Shown: one piece after another, positions 54,654 through 64,000 of the stretch
How positions within the stretch are numbered: position 1 is the stretch's first letter
How the letters are laid out: each line of letters opens with the position of its first letter
DNA from: Sphingomonas sp. CFBP 13720
GTDB taxonomy: Bacteria > Pseudomonadota > Alphaproteobacteria > Sphingomonadales > Sphingomonadaceae
Length of the DNA stretch: 64,000 bases
Assembly: GCF_014842075.1 (NCBI RefSeq)
Contig: NZ_JACYVA010000002.1
Location: forward strand, 1-64,000
Direction: 5' to 3'
Notes under the pieces: model-generated
The model's database searches: none
Told to the model about the DNA's origin: nothing
Seen by the model: the letters and a program-made list of their open reading frames with translations, nothing else
Position numbers and translations under genes: made by a program

Positions 54654-54995
54654 CTACCCGGCGGCGTTCCCTTCCACCGCCGGCTTGCGATCCAGCCGGT
54701 CGCGCACCCGCAGCCCGACGAACAGCATCGCCGGCCAGAACAGCGTGTTGACGATATCCAGCGAAGTATCGGCCCAGCGCCACGAATCCCAATGGATGCG
54801 ATCCAGCACTTCGTTGCACAGTTCGGCCAGCATCACGACCAGCAACGGGACCGGCGTCGACAGGCGGTATCCGGTGATGACGCGTGTGGCCAGCAGCACC
54901 GCCATGCCGGCATGAACATGCAACAGGCTGTCGGCCATGCCGGTGCCGTCCCCGATTTGGTGAATCAGATCGGCATAGAGTGCTGCGATATCCAT
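54654..54995 (-). CDS. Small VanZ-like membrane protein
   Basis: 113-residue protein with two or three membrane helices (about 26-46, 50-72 and 85-105). The pattern AELCNEVLDRIHWDSWRWADTSLDIVNTLFWPAML near 58-92 recalls VanZ-like proteins, where an acidic cluster is followed by D..N. The ATG at 54995 is preferred to 55019. It could form a unit with the small hydrophilic protein downstream. Function unknown. Confidence 0.62.
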   Translation of the reverse strand: MDIAALYADLIHQIGDGTGMADSLLHVHAGMAVLLATRVITGYRLSTPVPLLVVMLAELCNEVLDRIHWDSWRWADTSLDIVNTLFWPAMLFVGLRVRDRLDRKPAVEGNAAG

Positions 54996-55153
54996 CCGCG
55001 GAGCGATGGACCAGCGCATGCGCCCGCTTCAAGCACAAAGCGGCACGATGTCGCATCGCCGGGCGCAAAGCGTCTTTTCATCCGACACGGATGTCGTACA
55101 ACTTGCCGAAATGCGATCGCCAGTGACAGCCGGCGGCGGAAAAGGGAGGATGT

Positions 55154-56452
55154 ATGAAGCACTTGATCGGTTCGATGCTCGCGACGACCGGGTTCGCGAC
55201 GCTGGCCGTCGCCACGCCCGCCGGGGCGGACGTGGTGGCGATGAACCAGCCCGCCGAAAGCGTCACCGCCGAGCGTATTGCGAAGCTGCCCCCGGCGCAG
55301 CGGCGGATTTGGACCGCCTATCTCACGCGTTCGCAGGCGCAGATGCGTGCCGACAAGGCCAGCCTTGCCGCCGAACGACGCCCCGGCATGCCGGTTCCGC
55401 CCGCGCCGCCCGGCGGCAACGGCGTGCTGACCATGCCGCTGGACCGCGACGCGGCGTGGTATCGCAGCGATGCGGCACGGCATGTCGCCGACGTCGTGCT
55501 GAGCTTTCAGACTCCGGCGGGGGGATGGAGCAAGAACCAGCCGCGCAACGGCGCACGCCGCCTGCCCGGTCAGCCCTATGTCGGCGACAATTCGAACGGA
55601 CAATCGACGCCGGGCGATTTCGACGCGTCGGCATCGTGGCATTATGTCGGCACGATCGACAATGACGCCACGACGCACGAGATACGGTTCCTCGCACGCA
55701 TGGCGCGGAACGCGTCGGGGGCCGATGCCGCGCGCTATCGCACCGGGGTCGATCGCGGCGTGCGCTATCTGCTCAATGCGCAATATCCGCATGGCGGCTG
55801 GCCGCAGGTCTGGCCGCTGGAGGGCAAATATCACGACGCGATCACGCTGAACGACAATGCGATGACGCAGGTGCTCGACCTGATGGCCGACGTCGGCACG
55901 GGCGCGGGCGATTTCGCGTCGGTCGCGCCTGCACTCCGCAAACGCGCGACGGCGGCGGCGGCACGCGGGCTGGACTGCATCCTTCGGTTGCAGGTGGTGG
56001 TGAACGGACGCCGCACCGGATGGGGTCAGCAGCATGACGCGCTGACGCTGAGAATCACCTCGGCCCGCAATTACGAGCCCGCCGCACTGGCCGCACCCGA
56101 AAGCGCGGCATTGCTGCGGTATCTGATGGGGCTGCCCCGGCGGACGCCCGCGATCACCACCGCGATCGACAGCGGCGTGGCGTGGCTGCGCGCGACGGCG
56201 ATCCATGGTCAGGCATGGCGCGACGCGAATGACGGCAAGGGACGCAGCCTGCATGCCGATCCAAATGCGCCATTGCTATGGGCACGGTTCTATACGGTGG
56301 ACGGTAATCGTCCGATTTTCGGCGACCGGGACAAGACGCTGCACGACGACGTCATGGAACTGAGCGGCGGTCGGCGGCGCGGCTATGCGTGGTATGGCAC
56401 AGCGCCCAATGCCGCGCTGGAACGATATGCGGCGTGGCAGCGCGGGGGATAA
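55154..56452 (+). CDS. Secreted pectate lyase, PL10 type
   Basis: 432-residue exported enzyme that probably cleaves polygalacturonate by beta-elimination. Signal peptide near residues 1-25 (AGA). The catalytic domain shows QTPAGGWSKNQ near 121-131, SWHYVGTIDNDATTHEIRFLARMA near 155, YLLNAQYPHGGWPQVWPLEGKYHDAITLNDNAMTQVLDLMADV near 199-241 and LWARFYTVDGNRPIFGDRD near 377. These alpha/alpha-barrel motifs fit PL10. It is followed by a TonB-dependent receptor, so a pectin-use locus is likely. Confidence 0.88.
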   Translation: MKHLIGSMLATTGFATLAVATPAGADVVAMNQPAESVTAERIAKLPPAQRRIWTAYLTRSQAQMRADKASLAAERRPGMPVPPAPPGGNGVLTMPLDRDAAWYRSDAARHVADVVLSFQTPAGGWSKNQPRNGARRLPGQPYVGDNSNGQSTPGDFDASASWHYVGTIDNDATTHEIRFLARMARNASGADAARYRTGVDRGVRYLLNAQYPHGGWPQVWPLEGKYHDAITLNDNAMTQVLDLMADVGTGAGDFASVAPALRKRATAAAARGLDCILRLQVVVNGRRTGWGQQHDALTLRITSARNYEPAALAAPESAALLRYLMGLPRRTPAITTAIDSGVAWLRATAIHGQAWRDANDGKGRSLHADPNAPLLWARFYTVDGNRPIFGDRDKTLHDDVMELSGGRRRGYAWYGTAPNAALERYAAWQRGG

Positions 56453-56491
56453 ACCACGCAGGTCTTCGCAATATTCCCGCGATTTCGGAAG

Positions 56492-56528
56492 GTTGAAATT
56501 GTTCAAACTGACACTGCTTCGCAGTTGA
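56492..56528. promoter_or_regulatory. Overlapping TTGAA/TTCAA inverted repeats before the pectin receptor
   Basis: TTGAA-ATTG-TTCAA (56493-56506) is followed by CTGACACTGCTTCGCAG and TTGAA (56523-56527); TTCAAACTG and CAGTTGAA thus also form an imperfect inverted repeat (56502-56527). Three half-sites spaced by one or two turns suit an operator for a GntR-, LacI- or IclR-type regulator. The 320-bp gap 56453-56772 is otherwise AT-rich and holds the presumed receptor promoter. Confidence 0.42.
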
Positions 56529-56772
56529 AAGCGACTTCCCACCAGCAAAGTTGTAGTACATATCAAGAGCAACTTCAGTCCGACCGGAACCCGGCGGGCT
56601 GGCGTAACAGGACTGTGCAGAGGGGGACCGGGGGCAAACGGAACCATCGATCGCGAAGACAGGGCATGCCACCGGCTTGTCCGCACGCGACGACGCTTGT
56701 CCCCGCCGGATGTGCGGCCCGACGATCAATCAGAACCGGTCCCAAGACCGGTCGATGTCAGGTGAGGATGCG

Positions 56773-59700
56773 ATGAGCAATTCGGTAGCACAGCCCATGA
56801 AGGTCCGGCGCGGCGTATCGCTGCTGGCGTTGATCGTAGCGACAGGCAGCGGTGCGCAGGTGCTGGCCCAGACGCAGCCCCCTGCCCCCGTGGTGACCCC
56901 CACTGCCGATGACACCGGTGACAAGCGCGCGCCGGGCCATACCGCCAGCGGCACCGCGCCGACCCAGACCGCGCCGGTCGCCGGGCCCGGCATCGCCACC
57001 AGCACGGTGCCCGACAACGAGCGTATCGCCGCGCCCGACCCAGCCCCGGTTGCCGTTTCCACCGCCGAACCCGCCGCGCAGACCGGCACGGCGGACGAGG
57101 AAGCGATCCTGGTGGTCGGGGTGCGACAGGCGGAACAGTCGGCGATACAGCGAAAGCGCACCGCGCGCACCGCGCAGGATTCGATCGTTGCCGACGATGT
57201 CGGCCAGTTCCCCGACAAGAATGCGGCGGAGGCGATCGCGCGCATCGCGGGTGTCGCGCTGGACGTCAGCGATGCGGGGCAGCAGGGCGGCTTCACCATC
57301 CGTGGTCAGTCCGCCGACCTGATCCGCGTCGAGGTGGACGGCATGACCGCGCTGCCGTCGAACGGCGATCAGGGCGGGCGCGCGGTCAGCATCGCCGATA
57401 TCTCGTCCGACCTGATCAAGAGCGTCGACGTGGTCAAGGGCCAGACCGCCGACATGACGCCGGGCGGCGTCGGCGGGACGGTGCGGATCGAACAGCGCAC
57501 CGGTCTCGACTTCGTCAAGCCGCTCTACCGATTGAACGTGCAGGGCCGGCTGGACACCATCAACGGCCGCCTGGCGCCGCGCATCAACGCCATCGCGACG
57601 CAGAAGCTGTTCGACGGGCGGCTGGGCCTGTTGTTCAACGGCACCTATGAAGAACAGCGGCTGACCACCGACTTCGCGCGCGTGTCGCAACGCCAGCAGG
57701 GCTATCTGCCGCTCGGCGATTACGACAATTCGCCGGACAAGAGCTTTACCACCCCGTTCGATCCCGCCGCCGCCGCCGTCACGACCAAGGCGGGCTGCGC
57801 CGCGCTGCCGACGACGGGCATCAACAGCCGGCTGAACTGTTACGCGCAGTGGGAGGATTTCGTCCCTTCGCTCCCCCGCTATGGCCGGGGGGTGCGTACC
57901 GACAAACGCTATTCGTTCCAGCTGCGCGCCGACTGGCAGACGACCGACAATCTGACGCTGTTCGCATCGTACAACCCCAACATCCGCAAATATGATTCGC
58001 AGGATTACAATCTCAGCGTCGCGACCCCTGCGGGCACGACCGGCACCAACGGGCTGCTCGCGACGTCGAACATCACCAACGTCGTCGTCAATCCCAACCA
58101 TTATGTGACGCAATTCGACATGGTGCGCGGCACGGGCATCGGCCGCGTCGCATCGCTCAACTGGTCGTCGCAGGTCCGCGATATCCAGACCGACAGTCAG
58201 CAGCATTATGCCCAGGCCGGCGCGGACTGGAACGTCGGTTCGTGGACGGTCAAGGCGCGCGGACAATATAGCTATTCCAAGTCGGACCGGCAGGACGAGG
58301 CGTTCACGTTCAACGCGGCGCTGCCATCCGCGACGTTCAACCTCGTCCCCGAAAACGGATTGTGGAACATCTCGACACCCGACGGCATCGACCTGTCCAG
58401 TCCCGCCGCCTATTATCCGGTGCTCGGAGCCAACGGTATCAGCGCGGGATCGCAGCTCGAATATACGCCGCAGGCCGATCGCAACAGCGAGTGGAATTAT
58501 CAGCTCGACGTCACGCGCGACTTCGAGAATCTGGGGCCGCTGAGCCGCATCAAGTTCGGCGGACAATATCGCAGCCGCAACAATGAAAGCTATCGCGAAG
58601 GCGGTTCGGCGATCTCGCCGGGCGTGATCCAGTCACGCGCACGCAGTCTCGACCTCGTACAGTTCTGTTCGCCCGCCGCCGCCCCCGCGACCGCGCCGTG
58701 CCAGTTCGGTTCGACCCGCCGCACGATCACGGCGGGCACCACCGACCAGCTGTACAAGATCTACACGCTGACCGAGGCGCAGTATCAGGAAGTGATCGGT
58801 GCCAGCCTGCAGCAGATCCCGGGCAAGAACTTCTTTTCCGGCCTGCCCGATCGTGGCGACCTGCTGGGATCGTGGACGGCGTTCGATGCGAAGACATTCC
58901 TGAACACGCTGGGCCAATATGCCGATCTGAGCGATCACAACCTCGACTGCCTGTTCGAATGCGTCGCATCGGACGGACAGGTCTATACCCGGCCCAGCTT
59001 CAGCACGAACGAGAAGACGCTGTCGGCCTATGCCATGGTCGACTTCTCGACCGACGCATGGGGCGTGCGCGTCGACGGCAATGTCGGCGTGCGCTATCAA
59101 CGGATCGACGTCGACGCTTCGCCGGTCGTCAACTTCGCGCGGCGCAGCGCGGTCGCCAACACCACCGGCCTGCCCGGCTTTACTATCCAGGACATCTTCG
59201 TCAGCCGCACGGTCGGACAGGTGCAGCGTACGTCGGAAGACTGGCTACCCAGCCTCAACCTCGCGCTGTGGCCGGTCGAGGACAAATTGGGGCTGCGCTA
59301 TTCGATCGCGTTGCAGCGGGCGCGACCCAGCATCCTGCAACTGACCGGCAACGGTGCCGTCACCTGCGGCATCGTCAGCGCGGAGGATCGCGCCGCACTG
59401 GAACAATTCCTGATCAACAATCCCGGCGCGATCGACGATGGCGATCCGGGAACCGGCGACGATGCGGAGGCGGGCGGGCTGCTGACCAGCTTCATCAATC
59501 GCTGTTCGGGCCGGATCGGCAACCCGGAATTGAAGGGCTATGGCGCGCTGACGCAGAACCTGTCGCTCGAATGGTATCCCAACCGCGATTCGCAGCTGAC
59601 CGCCGCCGTCTATTCGATCAACGTGCGTACCGGGCGGCCCGAAAACATCAGCCTCGCCAATTACGGACTGGAAGGAAACAGCTACGAAGTAGCGACCTTC

Positions 59701-60279
59701 CGCGACGGACCGGGCGGGCTGACGACGCGCGGGTTCGAGGTCGCGGGACGCACCGCCTTCACCTTCCTGCCATGGATTTTCAAATATACCGGTGGCGGGT
59801 TCAACTACAGCTATTCCAAGTCGAACGAGAGCAACACCGCCGTCGACCTGTTCACCGGAAAGGCGCTGCCCCCGCGCGGCCAGTCCTCCTATTACTACAA
59901 TGTCAACGCATGGTATGACGATGGCAGGCTGAACGCGCGCATCGCGTATCAGGCGCGGTCGCAATATTACGACCGGACCGAATCGGATGGCGGCAACCGT
60001 ATTCCAACCGGGTACAATATCGACGGCGGATCGACCGGTGCCTATTTCAAGACGGTATCACCGATCTTCAAGACATCGGTCAAAACGCTCGACGGTCGTG
60101 CGGCCTACAAGCTGACCGACGGTTTCCAGTTGTTCGTCGAAGGCAAGAACCTGACCGACGCCAGCTATTCCCGGTTCACGCCGTCCGAATTCCGCGAGAT
60201 CGGCGACGGTACGCCGTACATCTTCGACACCTATTTTTCGGGCCGGACCTATTATTTCGGGGTCATCGCGACCTTCTGA
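56773..60279 (+). CDS. TonB-dependent receptor, probably for pectin oligosaccharides
   Basis: 1168-residue outer-membrane importer. The ATG at 56773 follows AGGTGAGG and precedes a signal peptide (hydrophobic near 16-29, ending LAQT). A Pro/Thr-rich stretch and a TonB box-like AILVVGVRQ near 112 lead to the plug (about 135-235: DDVGQFPDKNAAEAIARIAGVALDVSDAG, GFTIRGQSADLIRVEVDGM, IKSVDVVKGQTADMTPGGVGGTVRI). A 22-strand barrel follows, ending with a C-terminal Phe (YFGVIATF). The size and DDVGQFPDKN motif match sphingomonad/Xanthomonas/Caulobacter carbohydrate receptors. It lies 320 bp after the pectate lyase. Confidence 0.92.
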   Translation: MSNSVAQPMKVRRGVSLLALIVATGSGAQVLAQTQPPAPVVTPTADDTGDKRAPGHTASGTAPTQTAPVAGPGIATSTVPDNERIAAPDPAPVAVSTAEPAAQTGTADEEAILVVGVRQAEQSAIQRKRTARTAQDSIVADDVGQFPDKNAAEAIARIAGVALDVSDAGQQGGFTIRGQSADLIRVEVDGMTALPSNGDQGGRAVSIADISSDLIKSVDVVKGQTADMTPGGVGGTVRIEQRTGLDFVKPLYRLNVQGRLDTINGRLAPRINAIATQKLFDGRLGLLFNGTYEEQRLTTDFARVSQRQQGYLPLGDYDNSPDKSFTTPFDPAAAAVTTKAGCAALPTTGINSRLNCYAQWEDFVPSLPRYGRGVRTDKRYSFQLRADWQTTDNLTLFASYNPNIRKYDSQDYNLSVATPAGTTGTNGLLATSNITNVVVNPNHYVTQFDMVRGTGIGRVASLNWSSQVRDIQTDSQQHYAQAGADWNVGSWTVKARGQYSYSKSDRQDEAFTFNAALPSATFNLVPENGLWNISTPDGIDLSSPAAYYPVLGANGISAGSQLEYTPQADRNSEWNYQLDVTRDFENLGPLSRIKFGGQYRSRNNESYREGGSAISPGVIQSRARSLDLVQFCSPAAAPATAPCQFGSTRRTITAGTTDQLYKIYTLTEAQYQEVIGASLQQIPGKNFFSGLPDRGDLLGSWTAFDAKTFLNTLGQYADLSDHNLDCLFECVASDGQVYTRPSFSTNEKTLSAYAMVDFSTDAWGVRVDGNVGVRYQRIDVDASPVVNFARRSAVANTTGLPGFTIQDIFVSRTVGQVQRTSEDWLPSLNLALWPVEDKLGLRYSIALQRARPSILQLTGNGAVTCGIVSAEDRAALEQFLINNPGAIDDGDPGTGDDAEAGGLLTSFINRCSGRIGNPELKGYGALTQNLSLEWYPNRDSQLTAAVYSINVRTGRPENISLANYGLEGNSYEVATFRDGPGGLTTRGFEVAGRTAFTFLPWIFKYTGGGFNYSYSKSNESNTAVDLFTGKALPPRGQSSYYYNVNAWYDDGRLNARIAYQARSQYYDRTESDGGNRIPTGYNIDGGSTGAYFKTVSPIFKTSVKTLDGRAAYKLTDGFQLFVEGKNLTDASYSRFTPSEFREIGDGTPYIFDTYFSGRTYYFGVIATF

Positions 60280-60289
60280 CCTGCCGCAG

Positions 60290-60329
60290 GACCGTATCGA
60301 AGCACCGACCGTGGCGCTTCGATACGGTC
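60290..60329. terminator. Perfect hairpin between convergent genes (REP core)
   Basis: GACCGTATCGAAGC (60290-60303) and GCTTCGATACGGTC (60316-60329) form a perfect 14-bp stem with a 12-nt loop, midway between the receptor and the leftward DUF4450-like gene. It carries the CGTATCGAAG core of the other REP elements. No T-run follows on either strand. It could block read-through both ways. Confidence 0.65.
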
Positions 60330-60377
60330 CGACACTGCCGTTCCGCGCTGGTGCGGCGTATCCGGGCCGCCCGCGCC

Positions 60378-63300
60378 TTATTCGTACACCGTCGCCGCGA
60401 GCAGTCCGATGACCACGTCGTTCGCCCGCGCCCGCAGCGTCAGCGACCGGAGTTGCCGCGACGGATCGATCCGCAGCCCCAGCACCGTCGCCGCACCGCC
60501 GGCTACCCGCTGTTCCGATCCGCCGACGCCCTCCCCGCCCCGGCGCACCCGCACGGTCGCGAGGTCGACGCGCAACGGACGCGGGCCGGGCGCGCGGAAC
60601 TGGTAATCGTCGATCAGGTAATCGCGCTCGATCGGCCACCAGGTCGTCGGATTGTGCAGCGCCAGCCGTTCGCGCCCGCCATCGGCATAGGTCACGATCA
60701 CCTCGCCATTGTCGATCCGGCTCTGCATCGCGTTGGTCGTGCCGGTCATCAACAGCCGCACGAACCGTCCGCGACCGGTCAGCGGCACGGTCGCCTCAGT
60801 CGGGTAGTTATCCCAGTGCGATACGAACAGCGCGTTGCGTCCCGTCATCGGCGTCGCGAAGCGGCCGCCATCGGGTAGACGCAGTTCGCCCTTCGTGCCG
60901 CGCAGCCCGCCATCGTCGATCGTCGCGCTGGCGTTCACATGGCCCGCCCATGCCCCCAGCCCCTGTGCCGGCAGCGCCAGCGAGGTGAAGGGCGAACGCG
61001 GGCTGCGATATTTACCCGGCGCGAAGATCGCGGTGACGTCGTCGTTGAACGCACCGGCCAGATCGACGGTGCGTTGCGGCCCGGCGGGTGCCTGATCCAC
61101 CACCATCGGCACGGCCGGGGCGGCCGGTGCCGGGCCGGCGGGCACCCACCAGCGCATCATTCCCTGTCGCCGCCGTACGAAGCGGGTGCCGCCGGTCGTG
61201 GCGGCGGGGACGGCGGCGATCGGCTGGCCGCTCCAGCGCACCGTCACCACGATGCGCGACGCCATCGGCAAGTCGACGACGATCGCCGGGCCACCCGTCG
61301 CGTCGCGCGCGACGAACCAGCGCCGCTCCCGTCCCCCGACCAGCACGGCGGCCACCCGGTCGCGTCGCGCGGGTAGCCGCAGCATCAGCCGGTCGAACCG
61401 GTCGCCGGCCTGTTCGACGGTCCAGCGATCGTCCGCCCCGTCCCGCCGGAACGCGACGGTCAGGTCGGGATGCGTCAGCGTCGCATGATCCCATGCCGCG
61501 GGCAGTCCGGGCCGCAGGTCCAGCCGCTTCGCCAGTGCATCGGGCCGCACGCCGAACAGCCCTTCGACCACCGTCCGCGCCATCACGCCCGATCCGTCGG
61601 CGAAATCGCGCTGCGCCTCGCGCCGCTGGACGTCCAGATAGTTCATCGATCCGACATTGCCGGGGCTGATGCCCATATACATGCTGGCGAGCAGCGCGGC
61701 CTTGGTCAGCGTATAGGCATCGTCCGCCCGCCCCGCCTGCCACATCGCCAGCGCGGTGTGCAGGTTCTCCCCCATCACCACGTTGTTGACCGACCAGCTG
61801 TACGGCATCCAGTCGGTGGTGGCGTACACGCCATAGCGCCGGTCGGCGGGGACGCCCGCGCCATGGACCGGCAACCATGGCAAATGCCGCGTCACCGCAT
61901 CGGCCATCCGCCACGCCTCGCGTTCGTCGGGTACACCCGAATCGACGACATGATAGAAGCTCCACAGCCCCGCGCCCGGATGCAGCGCGCGTTCGCCCAG
62001 CCAGTCGCGATATTCGGCGAACTGTCCGCGATCGGGCATCCATAACTGCGTCCGCATCGCCTGTCCGATCGCTTCCGCCTCGCGCGCATAGGGTGCCGGA
62101 TCGCGACCGATCGCACGGGCGATGCGCGCCGCCTGCTGATTGTGGAACAGGTTGTAGGCGGAGGCATAGGCCGTTCCCCCGCCGCTATACTGGATATCGT
62201 CGCTCGCCCATATCTGGGCATAGGCTTCGTACAGCGGCAGGCCGCGTGGCCCGAACGGACGGCGGAACAGCCGCTTTTCCCACGCCAGATGCCGTTCGAT
62301 CGCCGGCCAAGCCTCGCGCGCGAACACCATGTCGCCGGTCCATGCCAGATGGCGGAACAGCGCGTCGACGAACACCGCGTTCATGTCGTAATGCGCGTTC
62401 GCCAGGTCACCGTTCGAATGCAGCGCCGCCTCGCTGCGTGCCAGATTGCTGTCGGCATCGGCGGGCGGAATGGTCGCGGGCACCGGGTCGACGTTCTGGC
62501 GTGGCAGCCACGCGCGGAAATTGGCACGCGCGCGGTCGTGCCAGCCCAGCGCGTCGAGCGCATAGGGACCGCGCCACCCCACCAGCTTGGTCCGCCATGC
62601 GACCGCGCCATGCATGATCGCCGACTGCGGCCCGTCCCATACCGCGTCCGCCGCGACGTTCAGCGCGCCGACGCTGGCGTCCAGCCATGGATCGGGCGTG
62701 GCGATCCGCACCCGTCCCCGCAACGTCGCGAAGTGCGCCCGCGCCGCATCGAACGCGGCCGGCACCGCATCGCGCGCGATCGGCGCGGCCAGTGGCGGCA
62801 ATGGCGGCGGCGCGCGCCGGTCGGCACTGACCGCCGCATAGGTCGCAAGATCAGTATTCGCCGACGCGGCATAGGCGGTCCGCTGCAACAACAGATACGC
62901 GTCGCCCTCCGCCAGTCGCAACGTCCCGGTGACGACCGGGCGGACCGGTGCGGGCGACGTCGCCCCGGCGGCGAACAGCCGTGCGGGCGCGTCCCATGCG
63001 TCGCCGTTGCCGACCGCATCGGCCGCACCGTTCAGCAGCGTGCCGGTGATCGTTCCGGGCTTCCCGGCCAACGTGAACCCGCCGCCCGCCGTCCTCGTGG
63101 CGACATTGCCCTGCGCGAATGCGGGGCGAAAGCCGAACCATTCGGCGATGGGCACGGCTTCGGTGCCGATGTCGCCGTCGCGTTTGCCGCGCTGGCCGCT
63201 GACCCCGCCGAACGCCCATGCCAGCGTCGTACCGGTCGCCGCACCGCTGGCCCGCGCACGCACCGCCAGTCCTTCTGTGGCCGCCAGTGCGACGACGATC

Positions 63301-63719
63301 AGCTCGATCGCGCCGTTGCCCAGTCGCGGGTCCTCGATCCGGTATTCGAGTTCGCCGGGGCGATAGCGCGTCACGATCGACCGCGCATCGTGCAGCCACC
63401 AGCGCGTGCCGTCGGTGCCGGTGACGGCAAAGCGCAGGTTCCCGCCGCGTCCGGGCAGGTACAGTATGAATTCCGGCCGGTCGCCACCATCGACGCGGAA
63501 CGCGGTGTTCCCGCCATAGAGCGGCCGATTATAGCGTTCGGTGCCGTTCTCGATCACGAAGGCGTCGCCATCGGGGCGATAGCGTACCGGCTGTTCCAGC
63601 CGCCCTTCGATATTGGGCTGCACGCCCCCCGTCGCGACCAGCGCCTGTGCCGGTGCGACGTGCGGCATCGTCAGCGCCAGCACCGCCCCCGCGGTCGCGC
63701 ATGCGCCAAGGTACTTCAT
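60378..63719 (-). CDS. Very large secreted DUF4450-like protein, candidate glycosidase
   Basis: 1113-residue exported protein. Signal peptide near 1-24. FVIENGTERYNRPLYGGNTAFRVDGGDRPEFILYLPGRGGNLRFAV near 53-98 is the N-terminal hallmark of the DUF4450 family. A central helical domain follows, with repeated aromatic-rich six-hairpin motifs (GAVAWRTKLVGWRGPYALDALGWHDRARANF, FRHLAWTGDMVFAREAWPAIERHLAWEK, WMPYSWSVNNVVMGENLHTALAMW). A C-terminal beta-rich region ends the protein. The fold resembles alpha/alpha-barrel glycosidases acting on plant polysaccharides; the exact reaction is not shown by the sequence. It converges on the receptor gene. Confidence 0.78.
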   Translation of the reverse strand: MKYLGACATAGAVLALTMPHVAPAQALVATGGVQPNIEGRLEQPVRYRPDGDAFVIENGTERYNRPLYGGNTAFRVDGGDRPEFILYLPGRGGNLRFAVTGTDGTRWWLHDARSIVTRYRPGELEYRIEDPRLGNGAIELIVVALAATEGLAVRARASGAATGTTLAWAFGGVSGQRGKRDGDIGTEAVPIAEWFGFRPAFAQGNVATRTAGGGFTLAGKPGTITGTLLNGAADAVGNGDAWDAPARLFAAGATSPAPVRPVVTGTLRLAEGDAYLLLQRTAYAASANTDLATYAAVSADRRAPPPLPPLAAPIARDAVPAAFDAARAHFATLRGRVRIATPDPWLDASVGALNVAADAVWDGPQSAIMHGAVAWRTKLVGWRGPYALDALGWHDRARANFRAWLPRQNVDPVPATIPPADADSNLARSEAALHSNGDLANAHYDMNAVFVDALFRHLAWTGDMVFAREAWPAIERHLAWEKRLFRRPFGPRGLPLYEAYAQIWASDDIQYSGGGTAYASAYNLFHNQQAARIARAIGRDPAPYAREAEAIGQAMRTQLWMPDRGQFAEYRDWLGERALHPGAGLWSFYHVVDSGVPDEREAWRMADAVTRHLPWLPVHGAGVPADRRYGVYATTDWMPYSWSVNNVVMGENLHTALAMWQAGRADDAYTLTKAALLASMYMGISPGNVGSMNYLDVQRREAQRDFADGSGVMARTVVEGLFGVRPDALAKRLDLRPGLPAAWDHATLTHPDLTVAFRRDGADDRWTVEQAGDRFDRLMLRLPARRDRVAAVLVGGRERRWFVARDATGGPAIVVDLPMASRIVVTVRWSGQPIAAVPAATTGGTRFVRRRQGMMRWWVPAGPAPAAPAVPMVVDQAPAGPQRTVDLAGAFNDDVTAIFAPGKYRSPRSPFTSLALPAQGLGAWAGHVNASATIDDGGLRGTKGELRLPDGGRFATPMTGRNALFVSHWDNYPTEATVPLTGRGRFVRLLMTGTTNAMQSRIDNGEVIVTYADGGRERLALHNPTTWWPIERDYLIDDYQFRAPGPRPLRVDLATVRVRRGGEGVGGSEQRVAGGAATVLGLRIDPSRQLRSLTLRARANDVVIGLLAATVYE

Positions 63720-63888
63720 GACAGCCTCCCAGTCGCGATGGCGGGCATTGCCCTGTCCATCGCCGTCGTCCCCATTCCCCGGCGGCGTATTCTTCTTTTA
63801 TCGTCGTAGCCTACGGACATGCGGCAAGGGTGACAAGCCATCCCCCTGCCCGGTAGTGCGGGGTCGATACGCTTTCAGGGGAACGACG

Positions 63889-64000
63889 ATGCTCGATTCA
63901 GACGAACGATGGTCGCTGTGGGACGACGCACCGGTCGACGGCGCATTCGACCTCGCCGATCCTACCGCCGCGTCCGGGGCGGCGGTCGTCAGCGCGGTCC
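63889..64000 (+). CDS. Start of an unidentified gene, cut by the window edge
   Basis: An ATG at 63889 follows CAGGGGAACGACG, a good Shine-Dalgarno setting, and opens at least 37 codons to the window end (MLDSDERWSLWDDAPVDG…). The start is acidic and polar, without a signal peptide. It is divergent from the DUF4450-like gene, with 169 bp between them. Too little is present to name it; a regulator or enzyme of the same locus is possible. Confidence 0.55.
   Translation, partial: MLDSDERWSLWDDAPVDGAFDLADPTAASGAAVVSAV

Overview
The window looks like chromosomal DNA of a sphingomonad-type alphaproteobacterium. This is inferred from the very high GC content, the large TonB-dependent receptors, the dispersed repeats with a CGTATCGAAG/CTTCGATACG core, the argH–small lipoprotein–lysA order, and flagellar control by an FlbD-like sigma-54 activator. 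No rRNA, tRNA, CRISPR array, insertion sequence or phage gene was seen.

Layout. 1-6300: short tandem repeats and a REP element, then a secreted M28 peptidase, a DUF3667-like membrane protein, an agmatine-to-putrescine unit (aguA, a DUF3147-like membrane protein, aguB) and a small secreted protein. 6270-11900: an OmpR-like winged-helix regulator with a degenerate receiver, divergent from a TonB-dependent receptor with a glycine-rich insert; then an SDR oxidoreductase divergent from an ArsR-like repressor. 12100-48330: a nearly complete flagellar regulon. 48460-55020: FMN reductase, CorA-type transporter, truncated siroheme-synthesis gene, lysA, a small lipoprotein, argH, a TlpA-like thioredoxin and two small proteins. 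55150-63720: a pectin/plant-glycan locus (PL10 pectate lyase, a 1168-residue TonB-dependent receptor, a very large DUF4450-like protein). A partial gene runs off the right edge.

Flagellar regulon. flgBCDEFGHIJKL-motAB reads leftwards from one sigma-54 promoter. A divergent sigma-54 promoter reads rightwards into a second, divergent MotA/MotB-like pair and flgA. flgM-flgN has its own sigma-28 promoter. A third sigma-54 promoter drives a muramidase gene, flhA and fliA. Flagellin (leftwards) and the flbD-fliEFGHIJKLMNOPQR-flhB block (rightwards) diverge from a control region with a CtrA-like box, and fliD-fliS close the cluster. The implied cascade is CtrA-like factor, then FlbD with RpoN, then FliA held by FlgM, then flagellin and the filament cap. 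No chemotaxis gene, rpoN, flhF or flhG lies in the window.

The points most worth a second look are the second stator-like pair; a muramidase without a Sec signal; FliM without its CheY-binding motif; FlgH without a lipobox; a 16-bp palindrome (CGGCAA-N4-TTGCCG) found three times, only among flagellar genes; and consistent sets of three sigma-54 and three sigma-28 promoters. Many genes overlap by ATGA. Long antisense ORFs are GC-driven shadows and were left out.
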